Program-made: the position numbers and the translations under genes
Notes under the pieces: model-generated
Database searches by the model: none
Seen by the model: the letters and a program-made list of their open reading frames with translations, nothing else
What the model was told of the DNA's origin: nothing
Source: Neospora caninum Liverpool
Taxonomy: Eukaryota; Apicomplexa; Conoidasida; Eucoccidiorida; Sarcocystidae
Reading direction: 5' to 3'
Length of the DNA: 64,000 nucleotides
Assembly (NCBI RefSeq): GCF_000208865.1
Contig: NC_018390.1
Span: 3,490,270-3,554,269 of the forward strand
In this document: one piece after another, positions 10,801-22,999 of the stretch
Layout: each line of letters opens with the position of its first letter
Numbering within the stretch: the first letter of the stretch is position 1

Positions 10801-13800
10801 AGCCTGTCTCTCCTCGAGGCCGGGACATCGGGCCTCTCAGGACGCACCGAGGCTGGAGCCCTAGGCGGTCGCGGCGCCTCGCCCCACGTCCCCCAGCGCC
10901 TCGACGGCTTCGGCGAAGAACTGGGTTCCGAGTTTCGGTCCATGGCCTTCTCCTCCGTCGCCGGTGTCATCAACAGCTGCGACCAGGTGTGCTCACGCTT
11001 CCCTTCCACAGCTCTGATTATCGAAGAAAACACAGCTGCGATAGGGTCACTTCCTCCCTAGGTCTTCTTGACGAGTGGAGATCTGAACTACCTACAAGTG
11101 TGCACCTTCACATACATATACATAAGTAACTATGTGGATGTGTGTAAAGAGAGGCATCCACATATGGCGTCCGGAGAGACAGAAAGAGAGTGTGAGGTTA
11201 CAGGGTCCAGTCTAAAGAGAGGGATAAAGATCGTAACGGGGTTTTGCCTGTGACATGGGAAGGATTAAGGAATGTGGACAGGACTTGGCCGCCGGTTTGG
11301 ATATCTGCAGGAACAGTTGGATGCAAGGTGCGAGCCTAAACGGTGTATCCTTGCCTACGCCACACCACAGTCGATGCAACTCTCCCTCGCTTCGTCTCTC
11401 ATTCTCTCTGTGTACGCATCTCTGTACCGGTCCGTCTCTGGATTCTCAGTTTTCTACCCAGAGATATGTGTGTATGTCAGCGGGGGGGGTGTCTGTGTGT
11501 GTACCTCATCGACACGGAAGAACGCGCAGGCTCTTTCTTCTCTTTCAGGAGGTTGGGTGACTAGCAGAGCCTCGAGAGGAGTTTCCGTGTCGTGGAGGCG
11601 TATACCACGCGCGTGTGGTTCCACCTCGGATGTGACCTTGATTTCGAAAGAGAATGAGAACGCGTTTCTGCGTCGTTGTCCTCGTGTGTTTCAGGAGAAG
11701 TTCGCACGCGCCCTTTTCCGGTCGATGAGGGGTAACGCGTACACATACTTCCAACCTGCCGATCTGCGTGACTTCCCCCCGGACTACGCAGTACGTCTTT
11801 TGTTTTCTAGGAAAAGTGTATTTTGTGACGCGGTCGTGTCCACGTCTTCGCGCCTTCACATCCCTGAAGTGTCCCTCTGCCTCCACCTTCTCTCTCCTCT
11901 CCTTCGCCCTTCCCCCCTTTCCGCTCCTTTTTCCTCGGCTCTTCTCTCCCTTCCGCTGCTCCGTCACCTCCCCTTGCGGGCCTTCTTTCCCCGTCTCCTA
12001 CCTCCACCAAATCACGGGTCCCATTTGTGTTCTTTTTTTGTGCTCGTGGCTGCTCAGACGACGCTCAAGTCGAAGTCTCTCTTTGTCACCTACTACCAAG
12101 GAGGGCGTTCGCCTTCGTCCGCCGCGTACGAGAAAGTTATACGTCTGTGCGCAGCCTTCAACGCGCGATGCTACGCGTGGCCTTCGTCCTACGAAGAAGC
12201 TGAGAAGCGGTTCGTTGACGTCTCGACCCTCCTAGCAGACAAGGAGAAGGCTCTCCAAGCTTACGAGCAGTACTTCCTCTCGGAGATCTCGATCCTCCTC
12301 GAGCCTGTCGACATGAGTTCCGAGTTGGGGAGGCGGGGACCGCGCAGGCCGCTCATCGAGGAGTGGCGGAGATTCTGCGTGAAAGAAAAGGCGATCTACG
12401 CGACACTCAATTTCTTCGAGGCGAGCGACGTGACCATTCGCGCCGACTGCTGGTTCCCCGCTCAAGACGAAGCGAAGCTGCGCGTTGTCCTTGCGGAGCA
12501 AAGCAACAAAAGCGTAAGCTCACACCTTTAAGAAAAAGAGGACTCCGGAGCGGACAGGAAAAAGGCTGGCAGAGAAGCGAAGGCGAATCCACAGAGGCGG
12601 CGAACGTGCGGAGGACAAAACGAAAGCGAGCGCGAGGTCGGGAGAGAGTGAACACGCGGAGGTAGCTTCGCGGCGCGCGGAAGAAGTGGGAGAAGAAAGA
12701 GAAACAAAGGAGGAGGGAAGAACAGGGAAAACAAAGACTAGCGCACGGAGAGAGGAGAGCTCTGTGTTCTCCTTGGAGAACGCGCGGGGCGAATGACTGC
12801 GATGAGTTCTTGGCGAGACGCGGGCGAGGATCCTGCGTCTCTTTCTCCTCTGTGTTCCGGGAGGGCCTTCTCGGTCTTGAGGCGGCAGGCGCTCTCAGAG
12901 AACCTCTCCTTTTTGGTGCTGCGCGCGCGGGGCACATGAGTGACCACCCAACGCGCGGCGTTTTGTTGCCTTCCCGTGTTTCTGTCCAGCACGCCTCGGC
13001 GTTCCTACTTCTCCACCCTCCCGCGTCTTCTCCGTCGCCGCCGACCTTCTTTCGGCTGCCACCGTTTCTCACCCCGTTCCAACAGCTCGTGGACACGTAC
13101 GGCGTGCCGAGATACAAAGAGGCGAACCCCGCAGTGTTTGCATGCGTTTTCTTCCCCTTTTTGTTCGGCGTCATGTACGGCGATGTAGGCCACGGCTTGA
13201 TTCTCGTCCTCATTGCCGCGGGGCTTTTCTACATCAAAGCGAACAACCGCGTACTGCGAATGAAAGGCGAAATGATAGACATGCTCCTGGAAGGAAGGTA
13301 CCCACTCTTGTGTCCCAGCAACTCTCTTCTCTACACCCATCTACATATACATTTATCCGTCTAGCCCTACCCGTGTCTCGACGCAGATATGTGGGTGTTT
13401 TTCTGTACCTTTCGGTCCATTTGCCGCTGTCTCTAGTCTCTCTTTCTTCTCGATCTCGCAAGTGTAGCTGTCAGCAAATGCACCCATTTACCTGTCTATC
13501 TAGATCTTTCTCTCTGTGTGTCTCTGTCTTTTTGGCCGCGACTCAGCGTTTATCGATCTGTATCTGTGTAGATACGCTCAGAGGCTTTCTCCTTTTCGGG
13601 GCGGGTACTGGAGGCAGTCGGGTCTCCGGGAAGGAGAGAGACGAAGCGACGTGCCCCAACTGAGACGAAATCCGTTATGCCGTTCGCGTCTCGATTATCT
13701 TCCGGGAAGTCTCTCTCTCTCTGTGTTTCTCCCTCGCCCTCGCTGTCTCTCCTCGGTCTCTGGACGCATCTCGTGTACACAACGCTCTCCCACATCGATA

Positions 13801-14460
13801 GGAATGCTCAAATATATCCATGTATATGCAAATCTGTGTGTATGTCTCTTCGTGAGCGTGCGTGTGTGGAGAGGTAGGCCGATGCCTTTTCACTGCGTTT
13901 TGAGGGCTCTCACGGTTTCCAGGAGTCTCGGAACAACCTGTGGGAGTGCCCCGTTCCGTTTTCGCTCTGGTGCAGACACCTCATCCTTCTGCTCGGCGTG
14001 TTTGCGACGTACGCGGGAATTATCTACAACGATGTGCTTTCTCTGGGCGTCGATCTCTTCGGCTCTCGATGGCAAGTCGCCTCGCCGACCTTCGACGACG
14101 GCCGGAGTGACATCGCCTTTCCTGCGGCCTCGTCGCCCGCTGGGCCGGCGACTTTCCACGAACGCGACGGGGAGAAACTGGAACCGATGACAGAGGGTTT
14201 CCCGTACCCCGTCGGATTCGATCCGGCCTGGAAAGGCGCTGTAAACGAGCTTCTCCTCTTCAACTCCTTCAAAATGAAATTCTCCGTCATTGTAAGTCTG
14301 CGGATTCCAAACCGGCTCAAAACGGAAGACCGCGAAGACAGCCAGCGCTGAACGCGCCGGATGGACTAGACACGTGCTCTTCAACCGAAAACGCCGAGAA
14401 GTCCCTCGCTGTGAAAAATGCTACACGTATTCATAAATACATATATAGGTATATATACGG

Positions 14461-14498
<38 letters not shown>

Positions 14499-15591
14499 GT
14501 ATATGTATATGCGCATATATATATTTTTCGATCTACTGATGTCTCTGTGTCTGTATCTGTATATCTGTCTATTTCGAAGTATTCTCTACCTGTAAATGCT
14601 CTAATCTCTTTATCCCCATTTGTGTTTGTGGGTCTGCCGTTCGTGGAATTCGTGGACGTCTCTGCAAGCCTGGCCGTGTCTCTGCGTTCCTCTTTGATTT
14701 TCCGTGTTGTGTTGCGTATCTCTCGAGCACCGCGATGCCGTGTGTGGCCCCCACGGAGTCCAGGTGTGAGTCGCGCGTTTCGCGCATCCCACGCGACTGC
14801 TCGTCATCTTGTGAAAAAAATGTGTAGGATTTCGGTTGACCGTACGTTGCCAGATATTCGTGATCAACGCTTCGTCTCCGCTCTCTCTTGGTTGCCCACT
14901 TCTCTCTGAAGTTGTGCGTCGCTGCGTCAACTGGAGGCTCTTTTTCGACTTCTTTTCCTCGCTTTTTTCTCAGGTCGCCTTCTTCCAGATGCTTTTGGGA
15001 ATCGTACTGAAGGCGCTGAATGCGCTCTACTTTCGTCAGTTTCTGGATTTTTTCTTCGAGGCGCTTCCCCAGCTCTTCCTCTTTGTCGCTCTAATAGGCT
15101 ACATGACCTTCCTCATTCTCTTCAAGTGGCTGACGCCTGTGGATGCCTACGCGAAACCTTCCCTCATCAACGTTCTCATCGACATGCACATGGGCGGTGC
15201 GCAGCCCGACCCTTCGCTCATCATGTTTGACGGCCAAGCCGAAATCCAACAAGTAAACATCTTACACAAAAAGATCCAAACGTTAATGCAGCACTTCACA
15301 CAGAGAGAGCGAGATGTCTATAAAGATAGCATCTATCGATATATCTGTACATAAAAATCTATATGTATATGTATATATATGTATATATGTATGTACACTA
15401 ATGCACATATAGATGCATATATCTGTGCAGAGATGGAGATGCAAATGTGCAAATGCACATGTGGGGATGAAGTTGATAAATAGACACGAGGGAGAGAGGG
15501 GATGTCTGCCTCTCGTAGACCGTCTGCGAATGTATATCCGGGTGATTTCCATTCAGCCAAAAATCCAAATGTATATACATGGATATGCACA

Positions 15592-15624
<33 letters not shown>

Positions 15625-17232
15625 CCATATATATATATCCACATGAGATGTTTGCGTGTTCAACTTCCAGCACAAGCATGTGGCCTTGTACGAATATCCA
15701 CGCGTGTAAACTCTCTGCACCGAGAGACGTATCTCTCTCTTCTCATGGAGTCGTGTCGCTGCTTTTTCCTGGAACGGGTTTTGCTTGCGTGTTTGTCTTT
15801 CTCTGGTGCGGTCCGTTTTTTCAGGTTTTGCGACTCGTGGTCGTGCTGTGCATTCCGGTGATGCTGCTGGCGAAACCGCTGTGGCAGCTGTACAGACAGA
15901 AGCGGGCGTCTCCGACTGCGCGTGCGCTGCAGAGCTCCTCGAGCTTCGCGTACCAAATGCATCGCCCGGGAGGGAGTCGTCCGGCGTCTCCGGGGGATGC
16001 GCCTCTCGCATCTCCCTTTGAGGAGGAGCGTGAGAGCCTCGTCGTTGTCTCTTCTCGTGCGCTTCCTGGTGGCAGAGGAAGGTCAGCGGAGCGAAGTCTT
16101 GAGAACGGCGAGGCCGTGACGAGCTCGCCGCCTCTATCCTTCTCCGTCTCTCAGGCGCCGCGTCCAGTTCGAAGTGCGAGGAGGGAAAGACGTCGTGAGG
16201 AAGGCCTGGATTTCGACGACGACCGCGAGTCGGTCGCGAGCGGGACCGACGCGGAAGAGCAAATCAGCGAAGTTTTCATCCATCAGATGATTGAAACCAT
16301 CGAGTTTGTCCTCGGGACCATTTCCAACACGGCCAGCTACCTCAGGCTCTGGGCACTTTCTCTTGCGCACCAGCAACTCGCCCTCGTCTTCTTCGAGAAG
16401 ACCATCGGCCTCGCTCTCCAACCCGGGACGAATGGATTCGAAATGACAGTTAAAGTAAGGCTTCCGCGAAAAAAAGAGAGAACGGGGAAGCGGAAGAAGG
16501 TTTGCTTCGAGAGAGGGACACAGTGCCTGCGCGTAGATAGGTGTGCGGCCTAAGCAAAAAGAAGAACCAGAGAGACAGGGGGGGATTGCCTGCGTCGTCT
16601 GGTCCTGGAAATGTTCACTGGGGGCCGCGTCGGCGTTTCGTTCCTCATCCGGTTTCTGCAAAGAAGGCCTTCGCATCGTCTCCAGATTCTTCTGGCGTCT
16701 CCGGGGGGCATGTTGGATTCTTTGGCGCGACGCTGCGTGGGTCTTTGCAGTTTGTGCTTCTTTTCCCCGTCTTCGCACTAATCACCTTCTTCGTCATGGT
16801 CGGAATGGACAGCCTCGAGTGTTTCCTCCACGCCTTGCGTCTCCAGTGGTAAGTGCAGAGAGAAGAGATGGGAAGAAGAAGCAGCGAAGAGAGGGGAGAC
16901 ACGAGGAAAACAGAGAAAAGGCAGACGAGACACGACAACACGGGAAAAGGGGACGGAGAAGAGGAGGGCGAGAAACAGAAGACGGCACAGAGAGTGAAGC
17001 ACAAACGGCCAGAAAAATGACACACGCAAAAAGAGGAGAAACGCGAGAGGACGGCGGGAAGCGGGATTAAGCGAGAGAAGAAAACGAGAGAGAGAGAGGA
17101 GGCGAGACCGTGAGAATTTTCTTTCTTTTCAGGGTCGAGTTCCAAGGCAAGTTCTTCAAGGCAGATGGCCACGCCTTCGCCCCCCTCAATTTCAACAAAA
17201 TCCTCCGAGAGTCCCGGTCGCAAGGATCGTGA
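7802..17232 (+). CDS. VHA-a: V-type H+-ATPase V0 subunit a (116-kDa subunit)
   Basis: Exons: 7802-7822, 8481-8573, 8960-9463, 10151-10251, 10743-10986, 11695-11790, 12058-12513, 12990-13297, 13976-14291, 14974-15252, 15825-16454, 16664-16848, 17133-17232. Phases join to 1110 aa, against about 830 in human. It couples ATP-driven rotation to proton transport in acidic organelles. It starts MGIFRSE, matching the family start MG-LFRSE. Conserved blocks include [17 protein letters not shown], the [13 protein letters not shown] loop and [10 protein letters not shown]. The essential translocation arginine is in [16 protein letters not shown] (about residue 980), with the upstream TM glutamate in IETIEF. 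The last exon gives WVEFQGKFF, a family hallmark. Extra length comes from an acidic insertion in exon 3 and a 120-residue Ser/Arg-rich loop in exon 11. The start of exon 12 could be 16667 instead. T. gondii has two a isoforms; by synteny this is probably a2. Confidence 0.95.
8598..8770. repeat. 60-bp pyrimidine-rich tandem repeat in V-ATPase intron 2
   Basis: Positions 8641-8700 and 8701-8760 are near-identical 60-bp units of CT-rich sequence containing CCTCTTCCTTCTCTCT. A partial third copy lies upstream. The repeat sits inside intron 2 (8574-8959) and may extend the pyrimidine tract used for splicing. Confidence 0.85.
9486..9655. repeat. 25-bp minisatellite, 7 copies, V-ATPase intron 3
   Basis: GAAAGGTAGCGAGA recurs at 9486, 9511, 9536, 9561, 9586, 9611 and 9636, so the period is exactly 25 bp with few substitutions. 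The array starts 22 bp after the exon-3 donor at 9464. Because 25 is not a multiple of 3, copies shift frame, which agrees with an intronic position. Confidence 0.92.
14438..14526. repeat. AT microsatellite in V-ATPase intron 9
   Basis: Alternating AT with ATGT/ATAC steps, about 90 bp, inside intron 9 (14292-14973). Confidence 0.88.
15355..15645. repeat. AT/GTAT microsatellite clusters in V-ATPase intron 10
   Basis: Two AT-rich clusters, about 15355-15425 and 15571-15642, lie inside intron 10 (15253-15824) and are separated by ordinary sequence. Confidence 0.85.
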
Positions 17233-20158
17233 AGTCCTTCCTCGCCACTGTCTCTTGTTCTGGCTGCCAGGCGGTCGCATTCTCCATTCCCTGTCTCTGC
17301 TGTCCCTTTTCTGTCTCTGCTGTCTCTCTCTGCCGCTCGCTCCTGTATTTGATGCCTCCGTTTCTCCGTTGTCTTTGCTTCTTCGCCTTCACGTTCCCGA
17401 TAAGACACTCTGTCGTCCGCCGCCGTCTCATGGTGAAGAGGAAGACCAGAGTTTTGAGGAGACAGGGGGTACGATAAAGGCGGGAATGCGAGACAAGAGC
17501 CTCCTTCACTTAGCTTTGTTTCGAACTTCTTCTAGTAGCTCTGCGGTTCCTGACGTTCGCTTTTCTCTTCACTTTTTTTCCTTCCCACTCCGTCTCTCTC
17601 TTTTTACGTTTCTCTTCCCTGGTCCTCTGTGCTTCTCCTCGTGTTCGTTTCTCTTCGAGTCTTCCTTTGCGTGTCAACTTTGTTTTTTGTGAGCCCTCAA
17701 ACGGTCTGTTTTCAAACGCTTTCGCCGTCCCTTTCTCCTCCTTCCCCCGCATGCGTGCCTTTCTCCACGCTTCCCTGTCTGAATGTGGCGGATCCTCTCA
17801 CGTGCACCATTATCGGAGTTGGCTTTCCATGGGAAACCCGCAAGTTTGCGCGTTGTTTCTCCGAAAAGAACAGAAGCGAGAGAGGTGATTCTTGCGTCTC
17901 GAAGATAAAGGGTGAGAGAGATGGACACGAACCGAGGCAGTGTCTCGACACCCTCCAAGTTCTCTCGTCTGTGTGTAATGGGGGGAGAGACAGAAGGAGA
18001 GAGGTTCAGCGACGCAAGACACAGAGAACACAAGGAGAAGGGAAGAACACAAGAAGCACACCTAGGAATGCAGTAGATGAGTGCGGGGAAGAAGGACGAG
18101 GCACCGGCAACCCGCGCGCAAAATCACAAAGCTTTCGAACAACACACGCAAAAGAAAAATTAGAGAGGCTCGGAAGACGCCAGAGAACGAACCCTTGACG
18201 TGGAGACTTTATAGGTTTTTGTATCCATAGGTATTATGCATTTACATAACAGTATTTATCCATATATGTATATATAGATGTATATATATCAGCTATCCAG
18301 AGGTATATTCTCACAATGAAGTACAGGGGAAAATGCATGGGTATATGTGGAAAGTTAGGCACTTGCGTAGCTCGCGCAGTTTGACTCAGAGAAACTTTCG
18401 GTTCTGGACGAGCCTCAAACAACTTGTCACTGGGCAGAATAAATAGACCGTTACCAAATCCATTATCCTTAATATAAATAGACAGATCTAAGTGGACACT
18501 GCAGACCCCCTGCGACGTTAGCGAGAAGCGCGGGAACGCAAAGCGAGTCCAGTTTGATGTAAAAATTCTCTCGCCGGAGAAGAAATTCCAGCGAGGGATT
18601 TTCTGTTTTGTCACTCTCAGCGAATCTGCGATGACAGATGTATATACAGACGCATATATGTATGTATGTATATATATATATATATATATATAAATGCATA
18701 TATATACACTTACCTAAACCCTATATATATATATATATATATATATGGATATGAAAAATGTGATTGACTGTTACTGGGGCTCGCCTGGCGAGTCCTACAT
18801 CTTTTCTCTATTTGCAGGCTCGTGGGAGGTGATATCTCGTCTCTGACGATGAAGCAGGCAGAGAGAGAAGAATGGACAGTGAAGCGTGAGACAAAACAGA
18901 GGGGACCGGTTGGCGAGAAAACTGGAGACTTGCGATGTAGAGGCGACAGACGTATCTCCCAGAAGCGCACGAGAGAGGACCAGATGGAGAAGGCGGTGGA
19001 AGATTCCCCTGCAATTTTGGTTCGAGTCGGCAAAAAGTTTTGGTGGAAGCTGTATCCTGTGTATCCGTGTTGCTGCATTGATTCTTTTCTTGGGAGAGAA
19101 AACGTATTTTCTCCTCTTCCTCTCTTTTCTACGTTTCGTCCTTCCCCTTTTCTGTCTCGTTTCTCGTGCTCATCTTCCTCCTCGCCTCACGCACAGAAGA
19201 GAAGCGCTGCCTTTCCATTCGGAAATCCACGCCCCATGTTTTGTCTTCTCTCTCCTCTCCGCTAGCTTTTTCCCCGCCTTTTCTCAACGTGCATGCACAC
19301 CACCGCTGTGTGTCCTGCCTATCAGAGCCACGTTCTCCCGCGTCTCTTCGTCTTCCCTCTCTCGCCTTTCCATTCCCTACGTCTTTTCTCTCTCCCTTTC
19401 TCTCTCGTCTTTTCTTTCTCTCCTTTCCTGTTCTCGTTTCTCTCCCTCCTCTCTACCCGGCCGTCTTGTCTTGTCGGCTGCGGGCTGTCCTCTTGTTTCT
19501 CGCGTCTTCTCCGCAGGGGCGAGAGTGCTGAGCTTCATCCTTTCTTCTTCCTAAGACATCTTGCAGCTTTGAGTTTTTTCGTTTCCNNNNNNNNNNNNNN
19601 NNNNNNNNNNNNNNNNNNNNNNNNNNNNNNNNNNNNNNNNNNNNNNNNNNNNNNNNNNNNNNNNNNNNNNNNNNNNNNNNNNNNNNTCGCTCAAACATGG
19701 AAGGCGTGAGAGAGACGCATCGTCTTTCGGCGTTTTCCTCGCCCGCCCCTCTCTCTCGCCTCTCTCCTCTCGCGCCTCCCTGCTGTCCCTCAAACACCCC
19801 CTCGAGAGGCGCGTCCGAGAACCCGGGAAGAGAGAATCGCAACAGCGATTTGAGAGCTTCGCTTCTCTTCTCTCGCGCGGCGGTCCCCCGCTCGCTGTCT
19901 CTCTTCTCCCTTTTCACACTTTTCTCTCTTGCACTTCTCTGCCCACCGTCGCCTCTCCACCCTCTCTGTGCACGAGCTGCCAGCTTCACTCCTTCTCCTT
20001 CTTCTTCTCCTCCTCCTTCCTCTTGTACCGAGTTGCCCGCGTGTACGACAGAAGCAGCGGCGCTGGAGAGTCTCGCGAGGCGACGCGCGAAAGAGGAAGA
20101 AGCGAAGAGAGCTGCAGGAACGCATTCTTCAGAGGGGAAGCGCGAGAAACAGAAAGAG
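17233..20158. other. Spacer with assembly gap
   Basis: This covers the 3' UTR of the V-ATPase gene and the uncertain 5' part of the CS-domain gene. AT microsatellites occupy about 18656-18748. At 18821 a fair acceptor (TATTTGCAG) opens a purine-rich stretch with an open frame to about 19260, containing VGKKFWWKLYP. It could be an upstream exon of the next gene or a UTR; I do not recognise it. From 19697, just past the N gap, a frame stays open into the first resolved exon of the CS gene, but its upstream half is pyrimidine-driven Ser/Leu/Pro low complexity. Confidence 0.4.
19587..19686. other. Assembly gap (100 N)
   Basis: Exactly 100 N, the usual placeholder for a gap of unknown size. The flanks are pyrimidine-rich repeats. 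The gap may hide the true first exon of the CS-domain gene. Confidence 0.98.
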
Positions 20159-20877
20159 ATGGAAGAGGAAGTTAAAACGGCAGTTGAGCGGGGCTGGTGG
20201 AAAGCCGCGCGTCAAATCATTCTTGAGAGTCATCTCGCAGGTCAGCAGAGAAAAAAAGAAAGAACGAGAAACTGAGGCAACACTTTTCTGTCTTCATCCC
20301 GCAGATATTCCCCACAAGACCACGCCAGGCGTCTCTGGCGCCCGTTCTATCTCTTCCTGCATATCCTGAGGCTGTGCCTTCTTTTTTCACCTCCACCTCT
20401 CGCTTCCGTCGTATCTCTGTCTGCACCGCTCGTCTTATGACTACCTCTCTCCACATATATATATATATATATTCAAATGCATATATATATATATATATCG
20501 CTAGGTTTGTGTCTATCTACATACAGAAATATTCAAATGCATATATATATTCAAATGTATATATATATATATATATATATATCGCTAGGTTTGTGTCTAT
20601 CTACATACAGAAATATTCAAATGCATATATATATATATATATATATCTAGGTTTGTGTCTATCTACATACAGAAATATTCAAATGCATATATATATATAT
20701 ATATATATATCGCTAGGTTTGTGTCTATCTACATACAGAAATACTCAAATGCATATATATATATATATATATCGCTAGGTTTGTGTCTATCTACATACAG
20801 AAATATTCAAATGCATATATATATATATATATATATATCGCTAGGTTTGTGTCTATCTACATACACAAATATTCAAA

Positions 20878-20912
<35 letters not shown>

Positions 20913-21009
20913 CTGGGTTTGTGTCTATCTACATACAGAAATATTCAAATGCATATATATATATATATCGCTGGGTTTGTGTCTATCTACATACAGAAAT
21001 ACTCAAATG

Positions 21010-21054
<45 letters not shown>

Positions 21055-21343
21055 CTAGGTTTGTGTCTATCTACATACACAAATATTCAAATGCATATAT
21101 ATATATATATATATATCGCTAGGTTTGTGTCTATCTACATACAGAAATATTCAAATGCATATATATATATATATATATATCGCTGGGTTTGTGTCTATCT
21201 ACATACAGAAATATTCAAATGCATATATATATATATATATATCGCTGGGTGTGTGTCTATCTACATACAGAAATATTCAAATGCATATATATATATATAT
21301 ATATCGCTGGGTGTGTGTCTATCTACATACAGAAATACTCAAA

Positions 21344-21384
<41 letters not shown>

Positions 21385-21421
21385 CTAGGTTTGTGTCTAT
21401 CTACATACAGAAATATTCAAA

Positions 21422-21452
<31 letters not shown>

Positions 21453-21555
21453 CGCTAGGTTTGTGTCTATCTACATACAGAAATATTCAAATGCATATAT
21501 ATATATATATATATATCGCTAGGTTTGTGTCTGTCTACATACAGAAATATTCAAA

Positions 21556-21590
<35 letters not shown>

Positions 21591-21627
21591 CTAGGTTTGT
21601 GTCTATCTACATACACAAATATTCAAA

Positions 21628-21662
<35 letters not shown>

Positions 21663-21761
21663 CTAGGTTTGTGTCTATCTACATACACAAATATTCAAAT
21701 GCATATATATATATATATATATCGCTAGGTTTGTGTCTATCTACATACAGAAATATTCAAA

Positions 21762-21796
<35 letters not shown>

Positions 21797-21889
21797 CTAG
21801 GTTTGTGTCTATCTACATACAGAAATATTCAAATGCATATATATATATATCGCTAGGTTTGTGTCTGTCTACATACAGAAATATTCAAA

Positions 21890-21924
<35 letters not shown>

Positions 21925-22149
21925 CTAGGTTTGTGTCTATCTACATACAGAAATATTCAAATGCATATATATATATATCGCTAGGTTTGTGTCTGTCTAC
22001 ATACAGAAATATTCAAATGCATATATATATATATATATATATCGCTAGGTTTGTGTCTATCTACATACAGAAATATTCAAATGCATATATATATATATAT
22101 ATATATATATTGCTAGGTTTGTGTCTATCTACATACACAAATATTCAAA

Positions 22150-22188
<39 letters not shown>

Positions 22189-22423
22189 CTAGGTTTGTGT
22201 CTATCTACATACAGAAATATTCAAATGCATATATATATATATATATATATATCGCTAGGTTTGTGTCTATCTACATACACAAATATTCAAATGCATATAT
22301 ATATATATATATATCGCTAGGTTTGTGTCTATCTACATACAGAAATATTCAAATGCATACATATATATATATATATATATATATCGCTAGGTTTGTGTCT
22401 ATCTACATACAGAAATATTCAAA

Positions 22424-22462
<39 letters not shown>

Positions 22463-22499
22463 CTAGGTTTGTGTCTATCTACATACAGAAATATTCAAA

Positions 22500-22530
<31 letters not shown>

Positions 22531-22633
22531 CGCTGGGTTTGTGTCTATCTACATACAGAAATACTCAAATGCATATATATATATATATATATCGCTAGGT
22601 GTGTGTCTATCTACATACAGAAATATTCAAATG

Positions 22634-22664
<31 letters not shown>

Positions 22665-22963
22665 CGCTAGGTTTGTGTCTATCTACATACAGAAATATTC
22701 AAATGCATATATATATATATATATATATCGCTAGGTTTGTGTCTATCTACATACAGAAATATTCAAATGCATATATATATATATATATATCGCTAGGTTT
22801 GTGTCTATCTACATACAGAAATATTCAAATACATATATATATATATATATATATATATCGCTAGGTTTGTGTCTATCTACATACAGAAATATTCAAATGC
22901 ATACATATATATATATATATATATCGCTAGGTTTGTGTCTATCTACATACAGAAATATTCAAA

Positions 22964-22999
<36 letters not shown>

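Noticed and set aside
13923..13975. Acceptor at 13922/13923 for V-ATPase exon 9
   Set aside because: It is out of phase with exon 8 and inserts non-conserved residues. The acceptor at 13975/13976 gives [14 protein letters not shown], which aligns with the family without a gap.
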